64,000 nt of DNA from Chitinophaga sp. LS1 (lineage in GTDB: Bacteria; Bacteroidota; Bacteroidia; Chitinophagales; Chitinophagaceae). The stretch lies in contig NZ_CP128362.1 of NCBI RefSeq assembly GCF_034274695.1, forward strand, positions 2,046,001 through 2,110,000. Reading direction: 5' to 3'. Below are positions 9,185-18,402 of the stretch, in pieces. Position 1 is the first letter of the stretch. Each line of letters begins with the position of its first letter. Position numbers and translations under genes: made by a program. The notes beneath the pieces are model-generated. The model made no database searches. It had not been told where the DNA came from and worked only from the letters and a program-made list of their open reading frames with translations.

Positions 9185-10186
9185 TTATACAGTTTTTGTA
9201 TTCAATGCATTCCACAACATATCTTTCAGCTGTGGCAATCCCTGTTGTGTAACCGACGAAATGAACACATGCGGTACATCTTTAGGCAGTTCTGCTGCAA
9301 TAGCCTCTTTCAGCTCATCGTCCAGCATATCGCTCTTACTGATAGCCAGCAGGAACTGTTTATCCAGCAATTCAGGATTATACATCTCCAGCTCATTCAC
9401 CAGGATATCAAAATCCTTTCTGTGATCGGAGCTATCTGCCGGAATGAGGAACAACAACACGGGGTTTCTTTCGATATGTCTTAAGAAACGGTGTCCTAAT
9501 CCTTTCCCTTCATGCGCACCTTCAATGATCCCTGGTAAATCTGCAATACAGAATGAACGATCATTTCTATATGCTACCATCCCCAATTGTGGGGTCAGGG
9601 TTGTAAATGCATAATCTGCGATCTTAGGTGTAGCTGCTGTGATAGTAGAGAGCAGTGTAGACTTTCCTGCATTTGGAAATCCTACCAGACCTACATCTGC
9701 CAGCATTTTCAATTCCAGCGCTTTCCAGCCTTCTGTGCTTGGCATACCGGGCTGTGAGTACTCTGGTGCCTGGTTAGTAGCTGATTTAAAGTAGGCGTTA
9801 CCACGACCACCCTGGCCACCTGGTATCCAGATCACTTCTTCCCCGTCGTGGAGTATTTCTACTTCCAGTGCCCCGGTTTCCTCGTCAAAGGCCTGGGTAC
9901 CTAATGGAACCTCGATGATCACATCTTCACCATTACGGCCGGTGCTGTTATTGTCCCGCCCGTTACCCCCATCTTCTGCGACTACGTTCTTGTACCAGCG
10001 CAGGTGTAGCAAGGTCCAAAGCTGGGAATTGCCTCTGAGTATGATATGGCCGCCACGACCACCGTCACCGCCATCAGGGCCGGCTTCAGGGTTGTATTTG
10101 GTACGCATAAAGTGGGCGCTACCGGCGCCGCCTTTACCCGATTTGACGGATATCCTGATATAGTCAACGAAATTGCCTCTTTCCAA
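9185..10186 (-). CDS. obg: GTPase Obg/CgtA
   Basis: A 333-residue Obg GTPase involved in late 50S assembly and stress signalling. The glycine-rich Obg fold covers residues 1-158 ([27 protein letters not shown]). The G domain follows, with P-loop GFPNAGKST and G3 [17 protein letters not shown]. The C-terminal OCT domain of Gram-positive Obg is absent, as in many Gram-negative members. No in-frame ATG lies near the N-terminus, and TTG at 10186 gives [11 protein letters not shown], which fits the family start. It is downstream of adk, separated by a long inverted repeat. Confidence 0.93.
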   Translation of the reverse strand: MERGNFVDYIRISVKSGKGGAGSAHFMRTKYNPEAGPDGGDGGRGGHIILRGNSQLWTLLHLRWYKNVVAEDGGNGRDNNSTGRNGEDVIIEVPLGTQAFDEETGALEVEILHDGEEVIWIPGGQGGRGNAYFKSATNQAPEYSQPGMPSTEGWKALELKMLADVGLVGFPNAGKSTLLSTITAATPKIADYAFTTLTPQLGMVAYRNDRSFCIADLPGIIEGAHEGKGLGHRFLRHIERNPVLLFLIPADSSDHRKDFDILVNELEMYNPELLDKQFLLAISKSDMLDDELKEAIAAELPKDVPHVFISSVTQQGLPQLKDMLWNALNTKTV

Positions 10187-10215
10187 TGTGGAGCGATTTA
10201 TTTATAAATTTAAAA

Positions 10216-10273
10216 ACGCAAAGATCGTGAAGTTCATCCACTTTACATGGATGGTTACTTACGATCTTTGCGT
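10216..10273. terminator. Nested inverted repeat between adk and obg
   Basis: ACGCAAAGATCGT at 10216-10228 is the exact reverse complement of 10261-10273. Its 32-nt loop holds a second hairpin (CATCCA with TGGATG). It may terminate adk or form a cruciform; there is no strong T-run. Confidence 0.55.
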
Positions 10274-10299
10274 CTAATATGATAAGATCAGCCTGCTGA

Positions 10300-10872
10300 T
10301 TAAACTTTTTCTTCTACCAGCGGGTCGATTTCTTTGCTTAAGCGAGCGAAAATTTCATCAACAGTACCTTCACCATTCACTTTCTTAAACTTGCCGAAAC
10401 GGGCATAGTGGTCAGCTACAGGAGCGGTCTTGTTGTGATATTCTACGAAACGCTCACGGATGGTTTTTTCATTATCATCCGGACGCTTTCTGGCCAGCAG
10501 ACGCTGTACCAGGTTATCTTCATGTACCTCCAGAGAGAGTACGTTGGAGATAGCGGTCTTTTTCAGGTCCAGCAGTTTGTCCAGTGCTTCTGCCTGGGCA
10601 GTAGTACGTGGAAAGCCGTCAAAAATAAAACCTCTTGCTTCCGGATTGGCTTCGAGTTTCGAACTGATCATACCAATCACAACAGCATCCGGAACCAGTA
10701 GTCCCTGGTCCATCAGGCGCTTTGCTTCCATGCCCAGGGGAGTCTGAGCAGCAATCTCTCCACGCAGCAGGTCACCAGTAGACAGGTGAATCAGCCCGTA
10801 TTTTTCAATCAGGTTCGCACTTTGTGTACCCTTACCGCTACCGGGAGGGCCAAATAGAATAATATTGACCAT
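10300..10872 (-). CDS. adk: Adenylate kinase (short form)
   Basis: A 190-residue adenylate kinase that interconverts ATP + AMP and 2 ADP. The P-loop GPPGSGKGT is at residues 8-16, the AMP-site segment LSTGDLLR near residue 30, and FDGFPRT near residue 84. The LID is the short type (RKRPDDNEKTIRERF) without the zinc-binding insertion, consistent with the length. A -7 element lies about 28 bp upstream of the ATG. The gene precedes obg on the same strand, but a long inverted repeat separates them. Confidence 0.95.
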   Translation of the reverse strand: MVNIILFGPPGSGKGTQSANLIEKYGLIHLSTGDLLRGEIAAQTPLGMEAKRLMDQGLLVPDAVVIGMISSKLEANPEARGFIFDGFPRTTAQAEALDKLLDLKKTAISNVLSLEVHEDNLVQRLLARKRPDDNEKTIRERFVEYHNKTAPVADHYARFGKFKKVNGEGTVDEIFARLSKEIDPLVEEKV

Positions 10873-11278
10873 GTGTTTAAAAAAACTTTAGCAAGATTGC
10901 AAATATAGCAAACAATTGAATGTATAGGTAACAAAAATTACCCTTGCTTGAATAACATGAAATATTTAAGAAAATCTGTAGATATGTTTTAATGATTTGC
11001 TGGAAATAATGGATTATTTTTAAGCAGATTGTTCCATAACGAAGAAAAAAATGGTTGTTCGAGGGTCATAGTCGAAAGATATTTTATTATGTTTAAGGAT
11101 TACAGGTCATTTGTTCCTACCTCTTCATGTAAATATAAGTATTTATACTGCCGCTTTACAGCCGTGAATCTGTAGGGTAGCATAATAATTGGGACTCAAA
11201 ATTTAATTAGGGCGCACCTCCCTGGGTAGGGAGATAATTTCCCGTATGATAACTTTTTTATTGACAAGCAGAAAGACT
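10873..11278. other. AT-rich divergent intergenic region
   Basis: This 406-bp stretch has no plausible gene. It holds the adk promoter at its left end. Just before the glycosidase gene are two small hairpins (CTCCCT/AGGGAG at 11218-11233, then GGGA/TCCC). No RNA family was recognised. Confidence 0.6.
10900..10907 (-). promoter_or_regulatory. -7 element of the adk promoter
   Basis: On the minus strand this reads TATATTTG, an exact match to TAnnTTTG, 28 bp before the adk ATG. A TTTG lies 24 bp further upstream, a looser spacing than usual. Confidence 0.5.
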
Positions 11279-14251
11279 ATGAAGCAGTTACTGATCTTAG
11301 GACTCTCCGGATTATTTTTAGCAGGCTCGGCTCATAAACCAGCCACGCCACAAAATGGTCCGGTACCAAAACTATTACAGGCAGACGCTGCCGCTACGCA
11401 TTGGGTGGACAGTGTATTCAAATCACTCAACAACGATGAGCGTATTGCTCAGCTTATCATGATCAGGGCACACTCTAACCTTGGCGCCGATCATGTCAGG
11501 AAAATCGCCAAAGACATCAAAGACAACAAAGTTGGTGGTCTGATTTTCTTTCAGGGTGGCCCGGTACGACAGGCCCTCCTCACCAATTACTACCAATCTA
11601 TTTCCCAAACTCCACTCATGATCGCCATTGATGGCGAATGGGGCCTTGGTATGCGGCTCGACAGCGTGATCAGCCTGCCCCGCAACCTCATGATCGGTGC
11701 GGCACAAGACAGTACCCTCGCTTACAGGGCTGGTAAAGTACTTGGTCAGCAATGCCGCAGACTGGGCATACATGTAGATTATGCCCCGGATATGGATATC
11801 AATAATAATCCTAACAATCCTGTTATCAACGACCGTTCTTTCGGGCAAGATAAATATCAGGTAGCCCGCATGGGTGTGCAAATGATCAAAGGCATCCAGG
11901 ATCAGGGTGTGATGGCGGTGGCCAAACACTTCCCCGGTCATGGTGATACTGATACAGACTCTCACCTGGATATGCCGGTGATCCGCAAATCCAGGGCACA
12001 ACTGGATTCGCTCGAATTATATCCGTTCAGACAAGCCATAGATGCAGGCGTAGCCAGCATCATGATGGCGCACCTGTACATTCCTGCCATCGACAGTACG
12101 CCTAATACGCCGACCTCCATTTCGCACAAAGCGGTAACTGACCTGCTCAAAGGCGAATATGGCTACAAAGGCATCGTCATTACCGATGCACTTGAAATGA
12201 AAGGTATCGCCAAGTTTTACTCCGGTGGAGAAGAAGCTGCGAGGTCGCTGGTAGCTGGCAACGATATGCTTATGCTGCCTTCTACGGCGGAAGGAAGTGT
12301 AAATGCGATAAAAAGAGCGATTCGTCGTGGTGAAGTTACCTGGGATGATGTGAATGAAAGAGTGAAAAAAGTGCTGCTGGCCAAATATAACCTGGGTCTG
12401 AATAAGCCACAGGTGGTAGAAACGGCCAATATTGCTGCAGATCTGAATGCAGTAACCGATACCCTGATCAGGGATATTGGCCGCCAGTCGCTGACGTTGC
12501 TGAAAAATGATAATCAGTTGATCCCTTTCAAACCACATACACCTGGCAAAGTTGCTGTGATAGCCGTAGGCGCAGATGTGAACAACACCTTCCTGCAAAC
12601 TATCAAGGCCACCCGTCCGGATGTAAATTCATTCATCTTCACCTCCCGTCAGTCAGAAGCACAGGTTGCACCGATCGTAGAAAGGCTGAAGAAAGAATTC
12701 CAGGCAGTGATCATTGGTGTACACAACTACAGCCGCAGACCTGCTTACAATTTCGGTATCAGTTCTGCAGAGCGCTTGCTGGTACAACGTCTGCAACTGG
12801 AAATGCCGTCTGCTACCGTTGTATTTGGTAATCCCTATGCAATCCAATATTTCTGCGATGCACCTACGATCGTAGCCGCTTACGAAGATGATGATTCTAC
12901 ACAGAAAGCGGCAGCACAACTGCTGTTTGGACAACTGATTCCAACAGGTCGTCTGCCTGTGACTGTATGTCCGAACTTTGCGTATGGTACTGGTATTGTA
13001 CCAGCTACAACGCCACCGGCCATTGCGCTGGAACCACTGGAAGAAGTGGCGCCGGGCAAAGTAGGTATGAATGCTGCGACATTGTCAAAAATTGATAAAC
13101 TGATTGCAGATATGATCTCCAAAGGTGCTGCGCCGGGCTGTGAAGTACTGGCGATGAGAGATGGCAAAATCGTATATAACAAAGCATTTGGTAACTACAA
13201 CTATAGCAGCAATGAACCAGTTACACATTCCAGCATCTATGATCTGGCTTCTGTGACCAAGGTCTGTGCAACCACGGTCTCTGTTATGAAATTGTATGAT
13301 GAGGGAAAACTGAGTCTGGATGCAACATTGGGTGATTATCTGCCAATGGTGAGAGGGAGTAATAAAGCGGGGTTGAAAATCAGGGATGTGCTGTTGCACC
13401 AGGCAGGTTTAGTATCATTCATACCATTCTACCAGAGTGTGCTCATGAGTGGTGGTGCACCTGATACAGCGTTGTTCCACAGCTATGCAGACTCTGTGTA
13501 TTCAAAGCGGGTGGCGGAACACCTGTACATGAAAGATACTTACATAGATACCATGTTCCAGAAAATTCTGGACAGCCCGCTGAAACCACAGCAGGGATAT
13601 GTGTACAGTGATAATGATTTTATCTTCCTGGGCAAAGTCGTAGAAGCCATCACTGGTCAGAAACTGAACCACTATGTGAGAGAAACTTTTTACGAACCAC
13701 TGGGCATGACTACAACAGGATTTAAGCCGAGAGAGCGTTTCCCGCTTTCAGAAATTGCACCTACAGAGAATGAGCGTACATTCCGTATGCAATGGATCAG
13801 GGGAGATGTACATGATCCTGGTGCTGCAATGTTTGGTGGTGTAGCAGGCCATGCCGGTTTATTTTCCAATGCAGAAGACCTGGCTGTACTGATGCAGATG
13901 TTACTGAATGGCGGTAGCTATGGTGGTAAGCGTTTCATCAAAGAAGAAACGATCAGATTATTTACTGCTTACAACAGCAATATCAGCCGTCGTGGTTTAG
14001 GCTTCGATAAGCCTGAGAAAAACAACGGCAAACATGGGGAAGCATATCCTGCCAAAAGTGCTTCTGCACTTACCTTCGGCCACACCGGTTTTACAGGTAC
14101 CTGTATCTGGGTAGATCCGGCATCTAAGCTGGTGTTTATCTTCCTGAGCAACAGGGTATGTCCTGCTGGCGGTGACAACAAAAAGCTGATCACCATGCAT
14201 GTAAGGGAAAATATAATGGAAGTGCTGTACGAAGCAATGAATGAGAAGTAG
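11279..14251 (+). CDS. Glycoside hydrolase family 3 / beta-lactamase-fold fusion
   Basis: A 990-residue exported protein when started at the ATG at 11279 (MKQLLILGLSGLFLAGSAHKP is a signal peptide; the ATG at 11246 would put 11 extra residues in front). Residues about 35-560 are a family 3 glycosidase with the beta-N-acetylhexosaminidase signature KHFPGHGDT (about 216-224) and the nucleophile region ITDALEMKG (Asp near 302). Residues about 600-990 are a serine beta-lactamase/PBP fold with SVTK at 658-661, YSDND near 776 and HTG near 935. Such fusions occur across Bacteroidota and suggest cell-wall muropeptide processing in the periplasm. Monocistronic, followed by hairpins. Confidence 0.92.
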   Translation: MKQLLILGLSGLFLAGSAHKPATPQNGPVPKLLQADAAATHWVDSVFKSLNNDERIAQLIMIRAHSNLGADHVRKIAKDIKDNKVGGLIFFQGGPVRQALLTNYYQSISQTPLMIAIDGEWGLGMRLDSVISLPRNLMIGAAQDSTLAYRAGKVLGQQCRRLGIHVDYAPDMDINNNPNNPVINDRSFGQDKYQVARMGVQMIKGIQDQGVMAVAKHFPGHGDTDTDSHLDMPVIRKSRAQLDSLELYPFRQAIDAGVASIMMAHLYIPAIDSTPNTPTSISHKAVTDLLKGEYGYKGIVITDALEMKGIAKFYSGGEEAARSLVAGNDMLMLPSTAEGSVNAIKRAIRRGEVTWDDVNERVKKVLLAKYNLGLNKPQVVETANIAADLNAVTDTLIRDIGRQSLTLLKNDNQLIPFKPHTPGKVAVIAVGADVNNTFLQTIKATRPDVNSFIFTSRQSEAQVAPIVERLKKEFQAVIIGVHNYSRRPAYNFGISSAERLLVQRLQLEMPSATVVFGNPYAIQYFCDAPTIVAAYEDDDSTQKAAAQLLFGQLIPTGRLPVTVCPNFAYGTGIVPATTPPAIALEPLEEVAPGKVGMNAATLSKIDKLIADMISKGAAPGCEVLAMRDGKIVYNKAFGNYNYSSNEPVTHSSIYDLASVTKVCATTVSVMKLYDEGKLSLDATLGDYLPMVRGSNKAGLKIRDVLLHQAGLVSFIPFYQSVLMSGGAPDTALFHSYADSVYSKRVAEHLYMKDTYIDTMFQKILDSPLKPQQGYVYSDNDFIFLGKVVEAITGQKLNHYVRETFYEPLGMTTTGFKPRERFPLSEIAPTENERTFRMQWIRGDVHDPGAAMFGGVAGHAGLFSNAEDLAVLMQMLLNGGSYGGKRFIKEETIRLFTAYNSNISRRGLGFDKPEKNNGKHGEAYPAKSASALTFGHTGFTGTCIWVDPASKLVFIFLSNRVCPAGGDNKKLITMHVRENIMEVLYEAMNEK

Positions 14252-14258
14252 TGCCTGG

Positions 14259-14289
14259 CGTAGAGCCCTCTGAATAGGAAGGCTCTACG
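14259..14289 (+). terminator. Hairpin after the glycosidase fusion gene
   Basis: CGTAGAGCC (14259-14267) pairs with GGCTCTACG (14281-14289), a perfect 9-bp stem 8 bp after the stop codon. There is no T-run. Confidence 0.55.
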
Positions 14290-14336
14290 TGCACATACAT
14301 ATATACATACGATAGGGATCTCTCATAAGTTAGGCA

Positions 14337-14384
14337 ATAGAGACAACTGAGGTATGCACAATTGCGCCACTCAGGTGTCTCTAT
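14337..14384. terminator. Hairpin terminator between convergent genes
   Basis: ATAGAGACAACTGAG pairs with CTCAGGTGTCTCTAT with one mismatch, followed by a T-run at 14382-14389. It lies just after the end of the minus-strand gene at 14388. Confidence 0.7.
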
Positions 14385-14387
14385 TTT

Positions 14388-14810
14388 TTATTGGACAGAA
14401 ACAGTTCTGTTGATGCTGGTTTCGGTTCTGATACCGATTACTTTTTCTGCCAGGCGGGTTTTACCTCTTCTGATTTCGAAGGTATAAGAACCATCCTGCA
14501 GGTCTGCCAGGTTAAAACGGGCTTTATAAACCAGTGTTACCGGCAGTGATTCCTGATGCAAAGTAGTGTTGTTGGCATCCTTGATGCTCAGGATTATTTT
14601 GTCGCTGCCTGGATTTTCTACGGTTACGCGAAATACCAGTTCACTTCCTGTTACCTGTGCCACATCCAGTTTGAAATCACTGGAGGCGGTCGGCTGTTCG
14701 GTGTTGCCAGCAGTTGTTTTTACTTTGTTCAACGCAAAGTCCTGGGCTACAGCAATAGATTGGCTAAAAAGGATAGTAGCAATAACTGCTAAAAATTGTA
14801 TGTGTTTCAT
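14388..14810 (-). CDS. Small secreted beta-sandwich-like protein
   Basis: A 140-residue exported protein with signal MKHIQFLAVIATILFSQSIAVAQ. The mature part has alternating strands ending in the pattern LQDGSYTFEIRRGKTRLAEKVIGI, which resembles an Ig-like or T9SS sorting-type fold (a strand followed by a K/R-rich hairpin). It is too short and generic to assign to a family with certainty. It stands alone on the minus strand, divergent from ctaA. Function unknown. Confidence 0.7.
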   Translation of the reverse strand: MKHIQFLAVIATILFSQSIAVAQDFALNKVKTTAGNTEQPTASSDFKLDVAQVTGSELVFRVTVENPGSDKIILSIKDANNTTLHQESLPVTLVYKARFNLADLQDGSYTFEIRRGKTRLAEKVIGIRTETSINRTVSVQ

Positions 14811-14938
14811 ACAAAAGTTTGTTTTTATGTTTTGATGTTTTCAGGGTCCCTTTTGTCGCCGCAAAGATCAGGAGGTTTTGTTAAGAGAATATTATGGAGA
14901 TGTTAAGAAAGCATTACTAATGTCATATCTCAAAGTAC

Positions 14939-14946
14939 TAACTTTG
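14939..14946 (+). promoter_or_regulatory. -7 element before ctaA
   Basis: TAACTTTG is an exact match to TAnnTTTG, 17 bp before the ctaA ATG. The same octamer precedes typA and rplM. The -33 element is not obvious. Confidence 0.45.
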
Positions 14947-14963
14947 CCATCGATTTTTGATTT

Positions 14964-16010
14964 ATGGAAAGACTGACAACACAACAGCAAAGGCCGGTAG
15001 CGATCTGGTTATATATAGGGGTGGGTATGCTTATTATTCAGGTATTACTGGGCGGGTTGACCCGTCTCACAGGTTCCGGCCTGTCTATTACCGAATGGCA
15101 ACCCATATTGGGCGCATTTCCTCCTATGAATGAAGCGGCCTGGCAAAAAGCCTTTGATCATTATAAAGAAATCGGGCAGGCGAAGTATGTCAATAATCAT
15201 TTTACATTATCAGATTTCAAAGGAATTTATTTCTGGGAGTGGTTGCATCGTGACTGGGCCCGCCTGATGGGATTAGTGTTCGCTGTAGGGTTTGTCTACT
15301 TTTTAATAAAGAAAAAGATAGATCGTTCTATGATACGCCCTATGGTGATCCTGTTTTTATTAGGAGGATTACAGGGGGCTATTGGCTGGATCATGGTGAA
15401 GAGTGGACTGAATGAAGAGAACCTATATGTAAACCATATACGATTGGCCATTCACTTTCTGGCAGCATTGTCTCTACTGGTATATGTGTTGTGGTTTGCC
15501 CTCAGGTTGAGTACGCCGGTGAAGGAAATACTGGTAGCACCCGGATTGAAAAAACTGAATGCATGGTTGCTGGGTTTATTGACTGTACAGCTGTTCTTTG
15601 GTGCATTGATGGCGGGATTGCATGCGGCGCTGGCTGCGAGCACCTGGCCGGATATCAATGGGGTGTGGGTACCGGGTACTATGTTTACACAGGGAAATTT
15701 TTTAGAAGATCTGACGCACAATACGCAGACTATTCATTTTGTACATAGAAACCTGGCTTACCTGATTACGATCCTGGTTGTGATCTGGTGGTGGAAGGCT
15801 GCATCTGAAACACCAGATCATAGTCTGCTGCAAAGAATTCGTTATCTGCCACTGCTGCTGGTATTGGTACAGGTATTACTGGGGGTGCTCACATTGCTGG
15901 GTAGCCAGATCCACATTCCTATTTTGCAGGCGATATTACATCAGTGTGTAGGCATGTTGTTGCTATTGGTATTGGTGTGGACGTATTTTCTGAGTTACGG
16001 AAAAAAATAA
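14964..16010 (+). CDS. ctaA: Haem A synthase (COX15/CtaA)
   Basis: A 348-residue membrane protein with about eight helices in two similar halves. It oxidises haem O to haem A for terminal oxidases. The conserved opening LLGGLTRLTGSGLSITEWQP is at residues 28-47. Haem-ligand or substrate-site His residues are visible in EWLHRDWARLMG, NHIRLAIHFLAAL, HFVHRNLAYL and LHQCVGMLLLL. The length is normal for the family. The other cytochrome oxidase assembly genes are not adjacent. A hairpin follows. Confidence 0.93.
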   Translation: MERLTTQQQRPVAIWLYIGVGMLIIQVLLGGLTRLTGSGLSITEWQPILGAFPPMNEAAWQKAFDHYKEIGQAKYVNNHFTLSDFKGIYFWEWLHRDWARLMGLVFAVGFVYFLIKKKIDRSMIRPMVILFLLGGLQGAIGWIMVKSGLNEENLYVNHIRLAIHFLAALSLLVYVLWFALRLSTPVKEILVAPGLKKLNAWLLGLLTVQLFFGALMAGLHAALAASTWPDINGVWVPGTMFTQGNFLEDLTHNTQTIHFVHRNLAYLITILVVIWWWKAASETPDHSLLQRIRYLPLLLVLVQVLLGVLTLLGSQIHIPILQAILHQCVGMLLLLVLVWTYFLSYGKK

Positions 16011-16049
16011 TTTTTAAGATTAGCCGGCCACAGGCCTGTTTCCCATATG

Positions 16050-16083
16050 ACACTCGTTTTTGCAGAAGGCAGAAGCGAGTGTT
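16050..16083 (+). terminator. Hairpin terminator after ctaA
   Basis: ACACTCG at 16050-16056 pairs with CGAGTGT at 16076-16082, followed by TTTTATTTT. The stem is modest (7 bp). Confidence 0.5.
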
Positions 16084-16155
16084 TTATTTTCTATCGGCAC
16101 CTAATTTGTAACCATATTACAATTTTTCGTAAGTTTAGTTGTAATTGCGTTACGG

Positions 16156-18402
16156 ATGAAAGTGAAATATCTGCCGGTCAAATTTTTCTATTCTTTCCCG
16201 ATCCAACTATTGTTGCTCCACTTCCGGAAGTACCAGGTACTGCTCATATTCTGGGCAATCTTGTTCAGTACCATCAATGGTGGCTTCGCAAAGGTTTTTG
16301 GCGGCGATGCACTTTATCTCGCACCTGAATATCTGGGACAGGTGAACTTCTATAGCACCACGATACTGGGGCTGGCCACCGGTTTGTTTACAATGAGCTG
16401 GAACATCACTACTTTCATTCTGCACACAGGCCGTTTTAAATTTCTGGCTACTACTGCTCAGCCATTCTTTAAATATTGTCTCAACAATTTCGTCGTTCCC
16501 GTTGCATTTATCATCAATCTGCTGATACGCTCGTGGGAGTACCAGCGTTATCAACAACTCAGCAGCGTAGCCGATATCATGCTGTTGACAGAAGGCTTCA
16601 TCTGTGGATATTTGTTCGTCATCTTTTTCTCTTTCTTCTACTTCTTCAACGCCGACAAAAACATTGGCCGCAGGCTGGAAAAGAAATTCGGAACACCCCG
16701 CAACTTCCTTAAACTGGTACTGAAACCCACCCAGGAAAAAGACGAAAACGCACTCCCCGTTACCAACTACTTTAATTCCCCCTGGCGAATTCGTCGTGCC
16801 AGGAATGTAGATCACTATAATAAGCATTACCTCGACAGCATTCTTAAGCAGCATCACTATGCCGCGATGATCACTGTGGTCTGCGCCCTCTTCTTTCTGG
16901 TAATGCTGGCGTACATGATGGAGTATCCATTCTTCCGGATACCCGCGGGTGCGAGTGTGATGATCTTTTTTGCATTCCTCATCGGCATCGCAGGTGCATA
17001 TGCGTACCTGTTACAGAGTTGGGCAATTCCATTGGCACTGGTACTGATGGTTGGCATGAACTGGATGGTAGAACATGACCTGCTGGATAACCGCAATAAA
17101 GCATACGGATTGAACTACAAGCAACATGATCAGCGACCTGAATATAGTACCGTTGCGTTGCAGAAATTCTTTTCTGATCAGCGCATGGCAGATGACAAAA
17201 AACAAACCTTACAAATACTAAAAGCGTGGCGTGCACAGTTCCCCGCGAACCAGCGTCCCAAGCTGATCGTACTAAACTTCAGCGGTGGCGGATTGCGCGC
17301 TGCTACCTGGAGTATGAATGTATTGCAACGACTGGATTCCATCATGGGGGGGCAGCTCATGAACCAGACGGTATTGATGACAGGCGCTTCAGGCGGCATG
17401 ATCGGTGCGACTTACTTCAGGGAATTATACCTGGAAAGAGAGAATGGCAGAAGTCTGAATCTATACGACAGCAGCTTTACTGAACGCACCAGTCGCGATC
17501 TGCTCAACTCTATATTCACGGCCATGTCCGTGAATGATTTTATTACTCCGTGGCGCAGTTTTAAGATCGGCGATAACCGCTATGCAAAGGATAGGGGATA
17601 TGCATTTGAAATGCAGCTGAATGTGAATACTGATTATGTGCTTTCCAAAACAATCGGGGAATATAAACAGCCGGAACTGGAAGGGAAAATTCCGATGCTG
17701 ATCTGGAACTCTACCATCAATGCAGATGGCAGAAGATTGATCATCTCACCACAACCGGTGAGTTACCTCTGTGCACCCGCATACCCAAAAGGAAAACAAG
17801 CCTGGCAGGATGTGGATGGGGTAGACTTTGCGCAGTATTTTGTAAAGCAGAACCCCATGCAGTTAAGAGTGACGAGCGCTATCAGGATGTGTGCTACTTT
17901 CCCTTATGTACTACCCAATGTATTTCTACCCAGCGACCCAATTGTAGATGTGATGGATGCCGGTATCAGGGATAATTTCGGGCAGGATGTATCGATGCGT
18001 TACCTGTATACATTCAGGGAGTGGATCAATGAAAATACCAGTGGGGTTATATTTGTTCAGATCAGAGATACGCGTAAGAACGATATTCGTCCGATCCGGA
18101 AAACGAAGGTATTGACGGACCTGATGTTTGATCCATTATTCACCATGCAGCAGCATTGGAGCTCGATGCAGGACTTTGGGCAGGATGATAAACTGAGTTA
18201 CCTGGAAGGTTATTTCCCTGTAGGGTTTCACAGGATTATACTGCAATATGTACCCCAAAAAGAAGATAAGGCGGCAGCCCTGAGCTTCCACCTTACCTCC
18301 CGTGAAAAAATTGATATTGCCGGGGCATTGGATAATCCTACCAATCAGGCTTCATTTGATAGTATCATGAACCTGATAAAAAAGCCAGCACCGGTTGAAT
18401 AA
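16156..18402 (+). CDS. Membrane-bound patatin-like phospholipase
   Basis: A 748-residue protein. The first 310 residues contain several hydrophobic helices (FRKYQVLLIFWAILFSTI and others). Residues about 370-640 form a patatin domain: oxyanion motif SGGGLRAA at 376-383, nucleophile motif GASGG with Ser412, and catalytic Asp in DAG at 601-603. The Ser-Asp dyad predicts lipid acyl-hydrolase activity at the membrane. The elbow is GxSGG rather than the usual GxSxG, with the final Gly kept. Its end overlaps the convergent alpha/beta hydrolase gene by 38 bp. The substrate is unknown. Confidence 0.85.
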   Translation: MKVKYLPVKFFYSFPIQLLLLHFRKYQVLLIFWAILFSTINGGFAKVFGGDALYLAPEYLGQVNFYSTTILGLATGLFTMSWNITTFILHTGRFKFLATTAQPFFKYCLNNFVVPVAFIINLLIRSWEYQRYQQLSSVADIMLLTEGFICGYLFVIFFSFFYFFNADKNIGRRLEKKFGTPRNFLKLVLKPTQEKDENALPVTNYFNSPWRIRRARNVDHYNKHYLDSILKQHHYAAMITVVCALFFLVMLAYMMEYPFFRIPAGASVMIFFAFLIGIAGAYAYLLQSWAIPLALVLMVGMNWMVEHDLLDNRNKAYGLNYKQHDQRPEYSTVALQKFFSDQRMADDKKQTLQILKAWRAQFPANQRPKLIVLNFSGGGLRAATWSMNVLQRLDSIMGGQLMNQTVLMTGASGGMIGATYFRELYLERENGRSLNLYDSSFTERTSRDLLNSIFTAMSVNDFITPWRSFKIGDNRYAKDRGYAFEMQLNVNTDYVLSKTIGEYKQPELEGKIPMLIWNSTINADGRRLIISPQPVSYLCAPAYPKGKQAWQDVDGVDFAQYFVKQNPMQLRVTSAIRMCATFPYVLPNVFLPSDPIVDVMDAGIRDNFGQDVSMRYLYTFREWINENTSGVIFVQIRDTRKNDIRPIRKTKVLTDLMFDPLFTMQQHWSSMQDFGQDDKLSYLEGYFPVGFHRIILQYVPQKEDKAAALSFHLTSREKIDIAGALDNPTNQASFDSIMNLIKKPAPVE

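Noticed and set aside
9185..9484. A 106-codon plus-strand frame at the end of obg
   Set aside because: It is antisense to the G domain of Obg and has no coding features.
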